From an uncultured Alphaproteobacteria bacterium (lineage in GTDB: Bacteria > Pseudomonadota > Alphaproteobacteria > Caulobacterales > Caulobacteraceae): a stretch of 64,000 nt of DNA. The DNA is taken from NCBI GenBank assembly GCA_937920085.1, contig CALETE010000040.1, forward strand, positions 1 to 64,000, written 5' to 3'. This document shows positions 22,752 to 32,606 of this stretch, in pieces. A program made the position numbers and the translations under genes. The notes under the pieces were generated by a model. It was not told the DNA's origin. It saw nothing but the letters and a program-made list of their open reading frames with translations, and made no database searches. The number at the start of each line of letters is the position of its first letter. Within the stretch, counting starts at the first letter, position 1.

Positions 22752-25700
22752 GCCGCCAATCTTGCGAGTTCCGCCAACACCTTTTCTGCAGCATTGAGCC
22801 TTTGCTCTGGTGTCTCCCACTCACCTTTGACCACGACCTTTTGATCAGGTCTGATCCGCCAGGCGACTTGGTTTTTCTGAACAAACTGCACCAAGGCCAT
22901 AGGATCCTTGAAGGTATCATTGCGGAAGGTGATCACCGCACCCTTTGGTCCCACGTCGATCTTCGCCACATTAGCTTCGCGGCATAACCCTTTAATTGCG
23001 ACAACCTTTAGCAACTGCGCGGCCTCGGCAGGCAGGGGGCCGAACCGGTCAATCAGTTCTGCAGCAAGGGCTTCACGATCGCTGGATTTTTCTGCGTCCG
23101 ATAGACGGCGATAGAGCGCCAAGCGGACATTCAAATCCGGAACATAGGCCTCCGGGATCAGCACGGCTGCCCCGGTGTTGATTTGTGGCGACCAGCCGCG
23201 ATCTGAGGATAGCCCTTCCTTGCCGATCCGCTCTTGGAGCTCGGCCACCGCGTCTTCCAGCATCTGCTGATAAAGTTCGACGCCGATTTCACGGATGTGG
23301 CCCGATTGTTCTTCGCCCAAAAGATTGCCACCGCCTCGCTGATCAAGGTCGTGGCTGGCCAGTTGGAACCCTGCTCCAAGGCTGTCGAGGGATTGCAAGA
23401 CCTTCAGGCGGCGCTCAGCTGACAGGGTAATCTGCTTCTCGGCTGGGGTCGTCATATAGGCATAGGCACGGGCCTTGGCGCGCCCGACCCGACCGCGCAA
23501 CTGGTAGAGCTGCGCCAAGCCAAACATATCAGCCCTGTGGATGATCAGGGTATTTGCAGTCGGAATGTCTAGACCACTTTCGACGATGGTGGTCGACAGC
23601 AGGACGTCATACTGCCCTTCATAAAAGGCCGTCATGACCTCTTCCAGCTGGGTGGGCGCCATCTGACCATGGCCGACAACGAACCGGATTTCTGGCACTT
23701 GCTCGCGCAGAAATTTCTCTAGATCTGTGAGGTCCGAGATGCGCGGCACGACATAATATGCCTGGCCGCCGCGATACTTTTCCCGAAGCAGAGCTTCGCG
23801 AATGACGATGGGATCGAAGGGCGTGATGTAGGTACGAACCGCCAACCGGTCCACTGGCGGGGTGGCAATGATCGACATTTCGCGAATGCCCGACAGTGCC
23901 ATTTGCAGGGTCCGTGGGATGGGCGTCGCTGTCAGGGTCAGCATGTGCACATCGGCGCGAAGCTCTTTCATCTTCTCCTTATGCTTGACCCCGAAATGCT
24001 GTTCTTCATCGACGATGACCAGGCCAAGATTGTCGAACTCCACCTGCTTGGACAGAACGGCGTGGGTCCCAACGACGACCTCGATTTCGCCCTTCTTGAG
24101 ATTTTCGCGTGTTTCAGCGGCTTCTTTGGCCGGGACCATGCGCGACAACCGCCCGATCTTGATCGGCCAGCCTTGAAAGCGCTCGGAAAAGGTCTTGAAG
24201 TGCTGTCGGGCCAGAAGGGTTGTCGGCGCAACAATCGCCACTTGCATGCCGCTCATGGCCGCCACAAAAGCGGCCCGAAGGGCGACCTCGGTCTTGCCAA
24301 AGCCCACATCGCCACAGATCAGACGATCCATAGGCTTGCCAGAGGTCAAGTCCTCAAGAATATCGCCAATGGCCGCCAACTGATCGTCGGTTTCCTCGTA
24401 GGGGAATCGGGCGCAGAATTCGTCGAAGACACCGTGCGGCGGATCAACTGGGTCCGTGGTCTTCATGGCTCGCGCCGCCGCAATCTGGATCAGGCCTTCA
24501 GCCATGTCGCGGAGGCGGGCCTTGGCCTTGGCCTTGCGGGCCTGCCAAGCGGCACCGCCCAGGCGGTCCAATTGCACCCCGTCGCCTTCAGCGCCATAGC
24601 GGGTCAGCAGATCAATGTTCTCGACCGGCAGGTATAGTTTCGCATCACCGCCGTAGTGTAATTCTAGACAGTCGTGTGGTGCCCCTTGAACTTCCAGGGT
24701 CTTGAGCCCCGCATAGCGTCCGATGCCATGATCGATGTGAACGACCAGATCGCCTTGGGTCAGTGACGAGGCCTCAGCCAGGAAATTTGAAGCCCGACGT
24801 TTACGCCGGGGTCGCGCCAAACGGTCACCCAGAATATCGGTCTCTGAAATGACCGCCAGATTATCGGTCTCAAACCCTGACTCGAGGGGCAAGACCACGC
24901 GCTGAGGCCGCCTGGGATCAGCCGCCTTGGCCGCGTCCCAGTAAGGTGCGTAGACGACACCGTCCAGACCATGGTCAGCCAGCATCACCCCTAAGCGTTC
25001 CGATGATCCCTCTGACCAGGAGGCGAAAAGCACCCTTTTGCCGGCTGCAGCCAAAAGATTGGCGTGGTCAGCCGTGGCCTGAAAGAGGTTCACCGAGTCC
25101 TTTTGCCGCTCGGCGACAAAGGTTCGGCCAAGGCGGGCGCCAAGGTCCATGACCGCATCGCCCTCTGCGGCCCGAAAGCCCGAGAACCGTCGTGTGGCGC
25201 GCACGGCCAGGGCCTGCGACCATTCCGGATCCGTCAGATAAAGCGCCTCTGGCGGCAATGGATGATAATGCACCTTGCGATCGGCCTGAGCTCGAGCGTC
25301 ATAGGCGTCGGCAATCATCGCCATGCGCTCATCGCGGGCTTCGCCAGCTAAATGGTCTATGGCAATCAGGGTGTTGGCGGGCAGATAGTCAAACAGGGTC
25401 GCCATAGTTTCGTAGAACAGGGGCAGCCAATGCTCCATCCCGGCGCGTCGGCCACCGCCGGTGACGGTCTCATAGAGTGGATCGCCCCCCGGTGCTCCGA
25501 AGGCTTCCACATAGCCCCGCCGAAACCGCGAGATAGAGTCGCCGTCCAGAAGGGCCTCACTGACCGGCAGAAGAGTCACGTCCTTCAACTGCTTGGTTGA
25601 CCGTTGGGTTTCTGGATCGAAGCCTCGAATAGATTCTAGGGTGTCGCCAAATAGGTCCAGGCGAACCGGTTCTTCTGCATTGGGGGGAAAGACATCGATC

Positions 25701-26239
25701 ACCCCCCCGCGAATGGCGAACTCGCCTTTTTCCGAAACCGTCGACGCCCGCTGATATCCGTTGATGGCGAAATAGCGCTCGAGGACGGAGATCTCGACCA
25801 CCTGACCAATTTTCGTTGCATAGGTCGCATCGCGGACGGCGCTGATAGGTGGGGTACGCTGAATGATGGCCGGCACAGTGGTGACCAGCAAGGTTGGTCG
25901 AGGTCCACTGATTCCCTGTCCCAACCGTGCGAGGGTGGTCATCCGTTGTGCAGCGACACCGGCAGAGGGCCCTATCCGGTCATAGGGGAGACAATCCCAA
26001 GAGGGAAACGCTATGATTTCAAGGCCAGGGGAGAAAAAGCTCATTGCATCGACAAAAGCCGACAATCGCGAGCCGTCCCGGGCGACAAAGACGCTGAGGC
26101 CGCCCCGAGCCTTGATAATGTCGGCCATGACCAGGGCATCATAGCCCTCTGGGGCGCCAGATAAATCCAATCGACCAGGATCTTGGGTAACCCGACGCAT
26201 ATCGGCCGCACTGACGCCGCGCGCGCCGTCAGCCGCCAT
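22748..26239 (-). CDS. mfd: Transcription-repair coupling factor
   Basis: A 1163-aa ATPase that dislodges RNA polymerase stalled at lesions and recruits UvrA. The layout is complete: UvrB-like N-terminal module, polymerase-interacting (RID/CarD-like) domain near residue 490 (GDLVVHIDHGIGRYAG), helicase motor with Walker A GDVGFGKTEVAL at about 642 and DEEQ near 743, motif VVESGLDIPTANT, the QLRGRVGR motif and the C-terminal TRCF domain. Its start overlaps the sdhE-like gene's end by 11 bp, so the two are probably co-transcribed. Confidence 0.96.
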   Translation of the reverse strand: MAADGARGVSAADMRRVTQDPGRLDLSGAPEGYDALVMADIIKARGGLSVFVARDGSRLSAFVDAMSFFSPGLEIIAFPSWDCLPYDRIGPSAGVAAQRMTTLARLGQGISGPRPTLLVTTVPAIIQRTPPISAVRDATYATKIGQVVEISVLERYFAINGYQRASTVSEKGEFAIRGGVIDVFPPNAEEPVRLDLFGDTLESIRGFDPETQRSTKQLKDVTLLPVSEALLDGDSISRFRRGYVEAFGAPGGDPLYETVTGGGRRAGMEHWLPLFYETMATLFDYLPANTLIAIDHLAGEARDERMAMIADAYDARAQADRKVHYHPLPPEALYLTDPEWSQALAVRATRRFSGFRAAEGDAVMDLGARLGRTFVAERQKDSVNLFQATADHANLLAAAGKRVLFASWSEGSSERLGVMLADHGLDGVVYAPYWDAAKAADPRRPQRVVLPLESGFETDNLAVISETDILGDRLARPRRKRRASNFLAEASSLTQGDLVVHIDHGIGRYAGLKTLEVQGAPHDCLELHYGGDAKLYLPVENIDLLTRYGAEGDGVQLDRLGGAAWQARKAKAKARLRDMAEGLIQIAAARAMKTTDPVDPPHGVFDEFCARFPYEETDDQLAAIGDILEDLTSGKPMDRLICGDVGFGKTEVALRAAFVAAMSGMQVAIVAPTTLLARQHFKTFSERFQGWPIKIGRLSRMVPAKEAAETRENLKKGEIEVVVGTHAVLSKQVEFDNLGLVIVDEEQHFGVKHKEKMKELRADVHMLTLTATPIPRTLQMALSGIREMSIIATPPVDRLAVRTYITPFDPIVIREALLREKYRGGQAYYVVPRISDLTDLEKFLREQVPEIRFVVGHGQMAPTQLEEVMTAFYEGQYDVLLSTTIVESGLDIPTANTLIIHRADMFGLAQLYQLRGRVGRAKARAYAYMTTPAEKQITLSAERRLKVLQSLDSLGAGFQLASHDLDQRGGGNLLGEEQSGHIREIGVELYQQMLEDAVAELQERIGKEGLSSDRGWSPQINTGAAVLIPEAYVPDLNVRLALYRRLSDAEKSSDREALAAELIDRFGPLPAEAAQLLKVVAIKGLCREANVAKIDVGPKGAVITFRNDTFKDPMALVQFVQKNQVAWRIRPDQKVVVKGEWETPEQRLNAAEKVLAELARLAA

Positions 26240-26522
26240 GGTCTTCGCCTAGGTTTTTGTAAACTTCGTCTCTAAAGGCTCTGATTTGTTGTAAGATTTC
26301 ACCGCTTGCCTCAGGTGGCTCGACGGTCTTCTCCACGATCCACTCGTAGAGGTCCTGGTCTGGAAACTCCAACAGGGCCTCAAGTTCGTCGAGCTGGGCC
26401 TCATCAAAATTCTGGGCGTAATTATCCACAAACGGCCCCAGTATGAGGTCCGCTTCCCTGAAGCCCCGCCGCCAGGCCCGGAACTTCAGTCGTTTTCGCC
26501 GTGTGTCGAGATTGTTCAACAT
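26229..26522 (-). CDS. sdhE: Succinate dehydrogenase flavinylation factor SdhE
   Basis: A 97-aa protein of the SdhE/SDHAF2 family, which promotes covalent FAD attachment to SdhA. The family motif RRKRLKFRAWRRGFREADLI lies at residues 7-26 and contains the conserved RGxxE. The acidic middle FDEAQLDELEALLEFPDQDL and YEWI are also typical. The start at 26522 follows family length, although the ribosome site is poor. It lies upstream of mfd with an 11-bp overlap and is divergent from recG. Confidence 0.92.
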   Translation of the reverse strand: MLNNLDTRRKRLKFRAWRRGFREADLILGPFVDNYAQNFDEAQLDELEALLEFPDQDLYEWIVEKTVEPPEASGEILQQIRAFRDEVYKNLGEDHGG

Positions 26523-26582
26523 GAGGAAGGGGCCGATATAGAGGGGGTCGCCCGCGAACACCAGAGCCTGTCACCTACCTTC

Positions 26583-28658
26583 ATGCGTCCACCTGTTTTA
26601 TTTCCGCTCTATGCACCCATCGGCAGCCTCAAAGGCGTCGGCGAGCGGATTGCGCCCCTGCTGGAAAAACTGGCCGGGCCGATTGTGCGAGATGTGCTGT
26701 TCCTCAAACCCCACAGCCTGATCCGCCGTCGCAAAACGACGGTCGTCGAGGCTCTCGAGGGCGAAGTCGAGACCCTGCTGATCGAGATTGACGGCTATAT
26801 AAAGCCGCGCGGTCCTCAGCAGCCCTGGCGCATCAAGGCCTTCGACGGAACGGGCACAGTCGATCTGGTCTTCTTTGGTGCCTATGCTGGCCAGCTTGAA
26901 GCCAAACATCCGGTCGGTGCCAAACGCTGGGTATCTGGCAAGGTCGAGCGCTACGGCCTAACCCTGCAAATGTCGCATCCGGATTACATGGTCCTTCCGG
27001 AAAAAGTCGCCGATATTCCTGAGGTCGAAACCGTCTATCCAGCCACAGCCGGACTTCCTGCCCGGACCGTCCGTAAGTTTGTCCAGGAGAGCTTGAGCCG
27101 GGCACCAGACCTGCCGGAATGGTTAGATCCCGCATGGCAGACCCGGGAAGCCCTGCCGAGCTGGAGGGAGGCATTATCGAGACTCCATACGCCCCAGTTC
27201 GAAAACGATCTCACTGAGCAAACCCCTCAGCTGCGCCGATTGGCCTATGATGAGCTTCTGGCCCACCAATTGGCCATGGCCCAGCGCAAGGCGGCGCAGC
27301 GCAGATCGCCGTCTGCGAAAATTCTCCCCAGCGTCCTGGCCGATCAGGTCGAGGTTGCCCTCCCCTTCCGACTGACAGGAGCCCAAGTTCGCGCGCTTTC
27401 GGAGGTCCGCGGCGACTTACAATCGGGTGAGCGGATGAGCCGGCTCCTGCAAGGTGATGTCGGATCGGGCAAGACCGTGGTCGCCATGCTGGCCCTAGCG
27501 GACGTCGCCGCCAGTGGCGGGCAGTCGGCCCTGATGGCCCCGACTGAAATCCTGGCGCGGCAGCATTTTGAGACCTTAGCGGCGCCTCTCGCGGCCCAGG
27601 GGGTGACAGCCGTCCTGCTGACCGGGCGCGACAAGGGCGCCGGACGGGCGGAGAAGCTCGCCGCCCTGGCCTCTGGCGCAGCCCAGGTGGCGGTGGGAAC
27701 CCACGCCCTCTTCCAGACCGAGGTGGCCTTCCACAAGCTGCAGCTGGCCGTGGTGGACGAGCAGCACAGGTTCGGCGTCGCTGAACGACAGAGGCTGCAG
27801 GCCAAGGGCGAGGCTGTACACCTCCTGGCCATGTCGGCCACGCCAATCCCCCGCACCTTGGAGCTGACGCTCTACGGCGATCTAGACGTCAGCCGGATCG
27901 ACGAAAAACCCCCAGGTCGCACCCCAGTCGTCACCCGCGCCGTGCCGATGACAAGGGTCGGCGAAGTGGAGAGCCGCTTGCGCCAAGTGGTACAAGAAGG
28001 CGCCCAGGCCTTCTGGATCTGCCCCCTGGTTTCAGACTCTGAGCTGATTGATTTGAAGGCTGCGGAAACTCGGGCGGCCGAACTGCGGGCCCAAATCGGG
28101 TCTGGGGTTGGCCTGGTTCACGGCAAGATGTCAGGGCCGGAAAAGGACGCCGTCATGGCGGACTTCGCCGATGGCAAGATCCAGATCCTGGTGGCGACGA
28201 CCGTGGTCGAGGTGGGGGTCAATGTGCCCAACGCCACCATCATGGTCATTGAGCAGGCCGAGCGGTTTGGCCTTGCCCAGCTGCACCAGCTTCGGGGTCG
28301 GGTGGGCCGAGGCCGCCGGGAAAGCGCCTGCATATTGCTCTATGACCCGCCCCTCTCAATTACGGCACAGAAGCGTCTCGATATTCTTAGGCGGACGGAT
28401 GACGGCTTCCAGATCGCCGAAACCGACCTTGAACTTCGGGGCGGCGGCGACTCCCTGGGCCTGAAGCAGTCGGGGTTTCCAGCCTATGTTTTTGCTGACC
28501 CCATCGCCCATCGCGACCTGATCCTGACCGCCGGTGACGATGCGCGACTGATCCTCGCCCGCGATCCTGATCTAAGCTCGCAAAGGGGTCAGGCCCTACA
28601 AGTTCTGCAAGAACTCTTTGACTGGCGCCCCGGCGCGCCGCTCAAGGATGCGGGATAG
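26583..28658 (+). CDS. recG: ATP-dependent DNA helicase RecG
   Basis: A 691-aa branch-migration helicase for replication forks and recombination intermediates. The N-terminal wedge/OB domain is present (SGKVERYGLTLQMSHPDYM near 120-140), then Walker A GDVGSGKTVVAML at about 291, DEQHRFG near 389, SATPIPRTLELT, VVEVGVNVPNAT and QLRGRVGRG. The C-terminal LRGGGDSLGLKQSG motif is intact. Divergent from sdhE, and its 3' end overlaps the SnoaL-like gene tail to tail by 17 bp. Confidence 0.96.
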   Translation: MRPPVLFPLYAPIGSLKGVGERIAPLLEKLAGPIVRDVLFLKPHSLIRRRKTTVVEALEGEVETLLIEIDGYIKPRGPQQPWRIKAFDGTGTVDLVFFGAYAGQLEAKHPVGAKRWVSGKVERYGLTLQMSHPDYMVLPEKVADIPEVETVYPATAGLPARTVRKFVQESLSRAPDLPEWLDPAWQTREALPSWREALSRLHTPQFENDLTEQTPQLRRLAYDELLAHQLAMAQRKAAQRRSPSAKILPSVLADQVEVALPFRLTGAQVRALSEVRGDLQSGERMSRLLQGDVGSGKTVVAMLALADVAASGGQSALMAPTEILARQHFETLAAPLAAQGVTAVLLTGRDKGAGRAEKLAALASGAAQVAVGTHALFQTEVAFHKLQLAVVDEQHRFGVAERQRLQAKGEAVHLLAMSATPIPRTLELTLYGDLDVSRIDEKPPGRTPVVTRAVPMTRVGEVESRLRQVVQEGAQAFWICPLVSDSELIDLKAAETRAAELRAQIGSGVGLVHGKMSGPEKDAVMADFADGKIQILVATTVVEVGVNVPNATIMVIEQAERFGLAQLHQLRGRVGRGRRESACILLYDPPLSITAQKRLDILRRTDDGFQIAETDLELRGGGDSLGLKQSGFPAYVFADPIAHRDLILTAGDDARLILARDPDLSSQRGQALQVLQELFDWRPGAPLKDAG

Positions 28659-29001
28659 GCGGATCATAGCAGGCGCTGGCGCGGACCACCTTACCGTCCT
28701 GGCCAAACTCAAAGGTCTCAGTTACGGCCTGCCCCCTATGATTGGAATATCTGAGGGTGAGGCCTTCAAAACCCACCAGAACTTGCTCTAGGGAGAACCT
28801 CAGGTCCGGCTGGGCCGTAAGGCCCGCACTCCAGTAGGCCCGCAGCGCCTCATGTCCGACAACCCTCCCATTTCCGACCCTTAGGGCCGCCACGGGTGAC
28901 AGGAACACAATCTGAGGGTCGTAGTGGCTGAGGATCGCCTCGAGATCATGGCTGTTCCAGGCCTCGATCCAGTCACGAGCAAATGAGGCGGCGTCCCTCA
29001 C
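28642..29001 (-). CDS. SnoaL-like / NTF2-fold protein
   Basis: A 119-aa single-domain protein with the pattern FARDWIEAWNSHDLEAILSHY at the start and LRAYWSAGL and YSNHRGQAVTETFEF later. This is the cone-shaped NTF2-like fold seen in SnoaL-type and DUF4440-type proteins. Many are small-molecule binding or isomerase-like, and the active residues are too variable to assign a reaction. It is the last gene of the hldD operon and overlaps the DUF3089 gene by 4 bp. Confidence 0.75.
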   Translation of the reverse strand: MRDAASFARDWIEAWNSHDLEAILSHYDPQIVFLSPVAALRVGNGRVVGHEALRAYWSAGLTAQPDLRFSLEQVLVGFEGLTLRYSNHRGQAVTETFEFGQDGKVVRASACYDPPIPHP

Positions 29002-30098
29002 TCCTGCTCGGGCCTCGCCCGCCAGGCGGCGATCCGCGCCTGCGCATCGGCCTCAAGATCTGCGTAGAAGAGATTGTAAGCCGGAACCTTTTGGCGATCG
29101 GCCCACGACCCGGATGGTCGCAGCATGCCCGATTTTGGTCGCCCGACCTTAAGCACGCCGTCTTGGCAGACCGCTGACACCACCCGGCTGAGGAAGGGCG
29201 GCCGAACCCCCCACTCCAGGCCCGTTGCATTGGCGGCGCCCAAGGCCAGACGCGCCGGAGCAGGCTGATCCGTGGTCGCGCCCAGGATGGGGTTGAAACA
29301 GAGGGGCTTACGGCCCTTGAGGTTCTCCAAGTCGCCGCCCTGGGCCCAGACCAAAGATCGATTGTGAATATCCTGAGCCGCCGGCAGGTCTGTCTCGAAG
29401 GCTGAGGCCCAAGCGGCAAGGCACCCAGCTTCATTGCGCGACTGGCATGGCGCAATGGGGGGCGAATTTGCCGGTGTCACCGCCTCGATCATGTAGGCCG
29501 CCGCCAGGCGCTTGCGGACGTCTGGCCGCATGGCCACTTGCTCGGCCAGAAGTCGGGCCGCCAAGGTTCCGCCCTGCTCGACCCCGACAATGAAAAACGG
29601 GCGCCCGTGATTGTCGTGAGCCAGATAGGAGTCGAAGGCCGCCGCCACATCCCCATAGGCGAACTTGCGGGCCTCTCGGGCGTCTTCCCGAAGGGTGGTC
29701 AGGGTGTAGAGGCTGGCTTGCCGATAACGCGGCGCATAGATCCGGCCCGCTCTCTCAAAGGGCGCCACATAGTTTGGCGCGACAACACGGCGAAACCATC
29801 TGTCGGCCTGCCCATTGTCGATGGGGGCGTTCCAGTGGCGCCCGCCGTCGAAAGTGGTCGGGGAGATGAAGAAGATGTCGGCCGCCTGGGGATCTACCTC
29901 CGCCCCCGGCCGGATCGCCCAGGCCGAAGCCTTGCTGTAGTCCGGGGCCGGCGGCGGCCGGTAGATCTGGAAGGGCTCTTGGGGATCCAGGGCCGCCCGC
30001 AATATGTCATCACCCCAGACCAAGGCCCCTAAGCCGATCGTGGCTGCGACCAAGGCTACAGCAAGGATCAGGGTGGGTCTGGGGCTGGAGTTCGGCAT
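28998..30098 (-). CDS. DUF3089 alpha/beta-hydrolase-like protein
   Basis: A 366-aa protein with an N-terminal membrane anchor or signal (TLILAVALVAATIGLGALVW) and a DUF3089 domain (FFISPTTFDGGRHWNAP; YAPRYRQASLYTL; YNLFYADLEADA). In this lipase-like family the nucleophile elbow is normally GxSxG. Here it reads GVEQGG, so Glu occupies the Ser position and classical serine hydrolase activity is doubtful. The ATG at 30098 is 5 bp after the hldD stop with GAGG upstream. Location in the heptose operon hints at an envelope role. Confidence 0.8.
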   Translation of the reverse strand: MPNSSPRPTLILAVALVAATIGLGALVWGDDILRAALDPQEPFQIYRPPPAPDYSKASAWAIRPGAEVDPQAADIFFISPTTFDGGRHWNAPIDNGQADRWFRRVVAPNYVAPFERAGRIYAPRYRQASLYTLTTLREDAREARKFAYGDVAAAFDSYLAHDNHGRPFFIVGVEQGGTLAARLLAEQVAMRPDVRKRLAAAYMIEAVTPANSPPIAPCQSRNEAGCLAAWASAFETDLPAAQDIHNRSLVWAQGGDLENLKGRKPLCFNPILGATTDQPAPARLALGAANATGLEWGVRPPFLSRVVSAVCQDGVLKVGRPKSGMLRPSGSWADRQKVPAYNLFYADLEADAQARIAAWRARPEQE

Positions 30099-30102
30099 GG
30101 CC

Positions 30103-31104
30103 TCAGCGATAGGGATCGTCGGTGGCGAGGTAGGACTGAACATAGTCCCTCACCCCGTCTTCTAGGGCTGTGAAGGGCTGGTTGTACCCCGCGGCCGCCA
30201 GCCGGCTCATGCTGGCCTGGGTGAAGTACTGGTACTTGTCGCGAATGGACTCCGGCATGGGGGTGTAGTCGATCTGCGGCCTCTGACCGGTAGCCTTGAA
30301 GACGGAGGTGGCGAGGTCGGCGAAACTCCGCGCCTTGCCTGACCCCAGATTATAGACCCCATTCACCTGGGGCGAGGACGCCAGCCAGGCGACAACATCA
30401 GCGACGTCGCGGACATAGACGAAGTCCCGCTCCTGCCCGCCGTGGGGAATGCCTTCCCGGTGAGACTCGAACAGTTGCACCGGCTGGCTGGCCTGAACCT
30501 TGGGCCAGATCTGAGCGGCCACTGACTTCATGGAGCCTTTATGCTCTTCATTGGGCCCATAGACGTTGAAGAACTTTAGGCCCACCCATTGCGGAGGGGC
30601 ATAGCCCCGGGAGGCCTGGCGAGCGGCAAAATGGTCAAACAGGGCCTTGGACCAACCATAGGGATTTAAAGGACGCAAGGCCGCCAAAGACTCTAAGTCG
30701 TCCTTATCCTCAAACCCGAGCCCGCCGTCGCCATAGGTTGCCGCGGACGAGGCATAAATAAAACGGCGCTGACGGTCGGCGCACCAGCGGAACAGGTCCC
30801 GACTGAGGGTGAAATTCGAATGAATGATCTTGTCGGCGTCCGGCTCCATGGTGGACGACACCGCACCCATATGGATGACCAGCTCGACATCCCGCCAGCG
30901 CTGTTCAAGCCAAGCGAACATATTTTCCGGCGCCACAAAGTCGCCGATCGGGTGCTTGGCGATATTCCGCCACTTGCCAAGTTCAGCCTCGTGGAGCCAA
31001 TCGCAGACCACCACGTCTAGGGTCGGGTCCTGGGCCAGCTTGGCGACAATATTCGAACCGATGAAACCGGCACCGCCGGTGACGAAGATGATGCGTCGGC
31101 TCAT
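30103..31104 (-). CDS. hldD: ADP-L-glycero-D-manno-heptose 6-epimerase
   Basis: A 333-aa SDR-type epimerase that makes ADP-L-glycero-beta-D-manno-heptose for LPS inner core. NAD(P) motif TGGAGFIGSN at residues 9-18, HMGAVSSTMEPD, the catalytic Ser/Tyr/Lys set in SSAATYGDG and YGWSK, and the KFFNVYGPNEEHKGSM substrate segment are all present. It follows hldE with overlapping ends (31101-31104), matching their consecutive steps. Confidence 0.95.
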   Translation of the reverse strand: MSRRIIFVTGGAGFIGSNIVAKLAQDPTLDVVVCDWLHEAELGKWRNIAKHPIGDFVAPENMFAWLEQRWRDVELVIHMGAVSSTMEPDADKIIHSNFTLSRDLFRWCADRQRRFIYASSAATYGDGGLGFEDKDDLESLAALRPLNPYGWSKALFDHFAARQASRGYAPPQWVGLKFFNVYGPNEEHKGSMKSVAAQIWPKVQASQPVQLFESHREGIPHGGQERDFVYVRDVADVVAWLASSPQVNGVYNLGSGKARSFADLATSVFKATGQRPQIDYTPMPESIRDKYQYFTQASMSRLAAAGYNQPFTALEDGVRDYVQSYLATDDPYR

Positions 31105-32567
31105 GCGTTTCCGCCTTCTGTCATGCGGGCGATCGCGGCTGTGGTCGAATAGCCTTCTATGATCTCAGCGAGGCGGACTTCGCCCCCCCAGGATTTGACC
31201 TCTGCGCCACCGACAACATCGCCTTCCGCATAATCGGCCCCTTTGATCAGGATGTCCGGACGCGCTGCTACGATCAGGTCAAGGGGGGTGTCTTCGTCAA
31301 AGGGCACAACAAGGTCAACACAGCCTAGGCCAGCCAAGACCAAGGCGCGGCTTTCAAGATCATTGACCGGGCGCCCATCGCCTTTCAACGCGCGAACCGA
31401 TCTGTCGGAATTGAGCCCGACGATCAACTTGTCACACCAGGTCCGGGCTTGGTTCAAATAGGCAACATGGCCTCGATGCAGAATATCGAAACAACCATTG
31501 GTAAAACCTATCCTTTGGCCCTTTGTTCTCCAGCGTTCAATTTCCTCAATCATCCGCTTGGGCGTCGCAATTTTGATTTCTGCCGAGGCCATATGCGCTG
31601 ACAGTGAGGCCTCGATCATTTCATCTGGGGTGACCGTAGCGGTACCAACCTTGCCCACCGCCACCCCTGATGCAAGCATGGCAAAGGTGATGGCATCTGC
31701 CATGGAGGCACCGGCCGCCAGGGACAAACCAAGGGCAGCTATGGTGGTATCTCCAGCCCCTGAGGCATCAAAAACCTCCCGAGGCACGCCAGGGAAATGC
31801 TGGACGGGCTTTCCCCGCACGCCCAGGGAAATCCCTTTGGCCGCCCGGGTCACAAGAATGGCCTTGGCCTCGCAAAGGGTCAGGGCATATTCCAGGGCGG
31901 CCTGGATCTCATCATTGCTTCCCGTTGGCATACCGGTGGCATAGGCAAGTTCGGCGGCATTGGGTTTGATAATGTCTACCGGCCCATAGCGCAGAAAGCT
32001 GCGGGCCTTTGAGTCAACGATGACCATGGCTGCAGCCTCGCGGCAGGCCGAAATCACCTCATCAGTGACGACGCCCTTGCCATAGTCAGAGATGATAATG
32101 ACGCCGGCACCCTGGGCGACATCCTTGACCGTGCGGACCAGACGCTGGGCCACATCGCCTTCCGCCAGGTGGCTTTCTTCCAAATCTACCCGTAGCAATT
32201 GCTGGTTGCCAGATACGAAGCGCGTTTTGAGGGTGGTGGGGCGAGATGGATCGGTGACCAGAAATCCCTCAATGCCGCTCTCACCGCCGATTAAACGCAT
32301 GGCCTCATGGCCCTCAGCGTCACCGCCGACCAAACCGACCAGGGCAACATCGCCGCCCAGGGCCGCCACATTGCGCGCCACGTTTCCCGACGCCCCGAGC
32401 ATGACCAGTTCACGGGTACGCGCCAGGACCGGGATCGGCGCTTCAGGGGAGACGCGGTGGACATCACCATAGACAAACCGGTCGACCATGATGTCGCCAA
32501 CACAGACAACGCGCACCCCTCGGAGGTTATCCAGGAGCTTTTGAAGGACAGTGAGATCCATAGACAT
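31101..32567 (-). CDS. hldE: Bifunctional heptose-7-phosphate kinase / heptose-1-phosphate adenylyltransferase
   Basis: A 488-aa two-domain enzyme. Residues about 1-325 are a PfkB-type kinase (VVCVGDIMVDRFVYGDV; the DASGAGDTTIA active-site motif). Residues about 345-488 are a nucleotidyltransferase with TNGCFDILHRGHVAYL. It supplies ADP-D-glycero-D-manno-heptose for the epimerase encoded next. The gene lies 39 bp after kdsA in the same operon. Both halves have their motifs, so no loss of either activity is suspected. Confidence 0.95.
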   Translation of the reverse strand: MSMDLTVLQKLLDNLRGVRVVCVGDIMVDRFVYGDVHRVSPEAPIPVLARTRELVMLGASGNVARNVAALGGDVALVGLVGGDAEGHEAMRLIGGESGIEGFLVTDPSRPTTLKTRFVSGNQQLLRVDLEESHLAEGDVAQRLVRTVKDVAQGAGVIIISDYGKGVVTDEVISACREAAAMVIVDSKARSFLRYGPVDIIKPNAAELAYATGMPTGSNDEIQAALEYALTLCEAKAILVTRAAKGISLGVRGKPVQHFPGVPREVFDASGAGDTTIAALGLSLAAGASMADAITFAMLASGVAVGKVGTATVTPDEMIEASLSAHMASAEIKIATPKRMIEEIERWRTKGQRIGFTNGCFDILHRGHVAYLNQARTWCDKLIVGLNSDRSVRALKGDGRPVNDLESRALVLAGLGCVDLVVPFDEDTPLDLIVAARPDILIKGADYAEGDVVGGAEVKSWGGEVRLAEIIEGYSTTAAIARMTEGGNA

Positions 32568-32606
32568 CAGGCGGTCATGTCCGTGTGAAGCGTGGGCGTC
32601 AAAGGC

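Noticed and set aside
26422..26430. Perfect DnaA box TTATCCACA
   Set aside because: It is a single copy inside the sdhE coding sequence with no A+T-rich region or further boxes, so chance is the simplest reading.
27211..27856. Minus-strand open frames within recG
   Set aside because: They overlap the helicase motor on the opposite strand and show only the compositional openness of GC-rich DNA.
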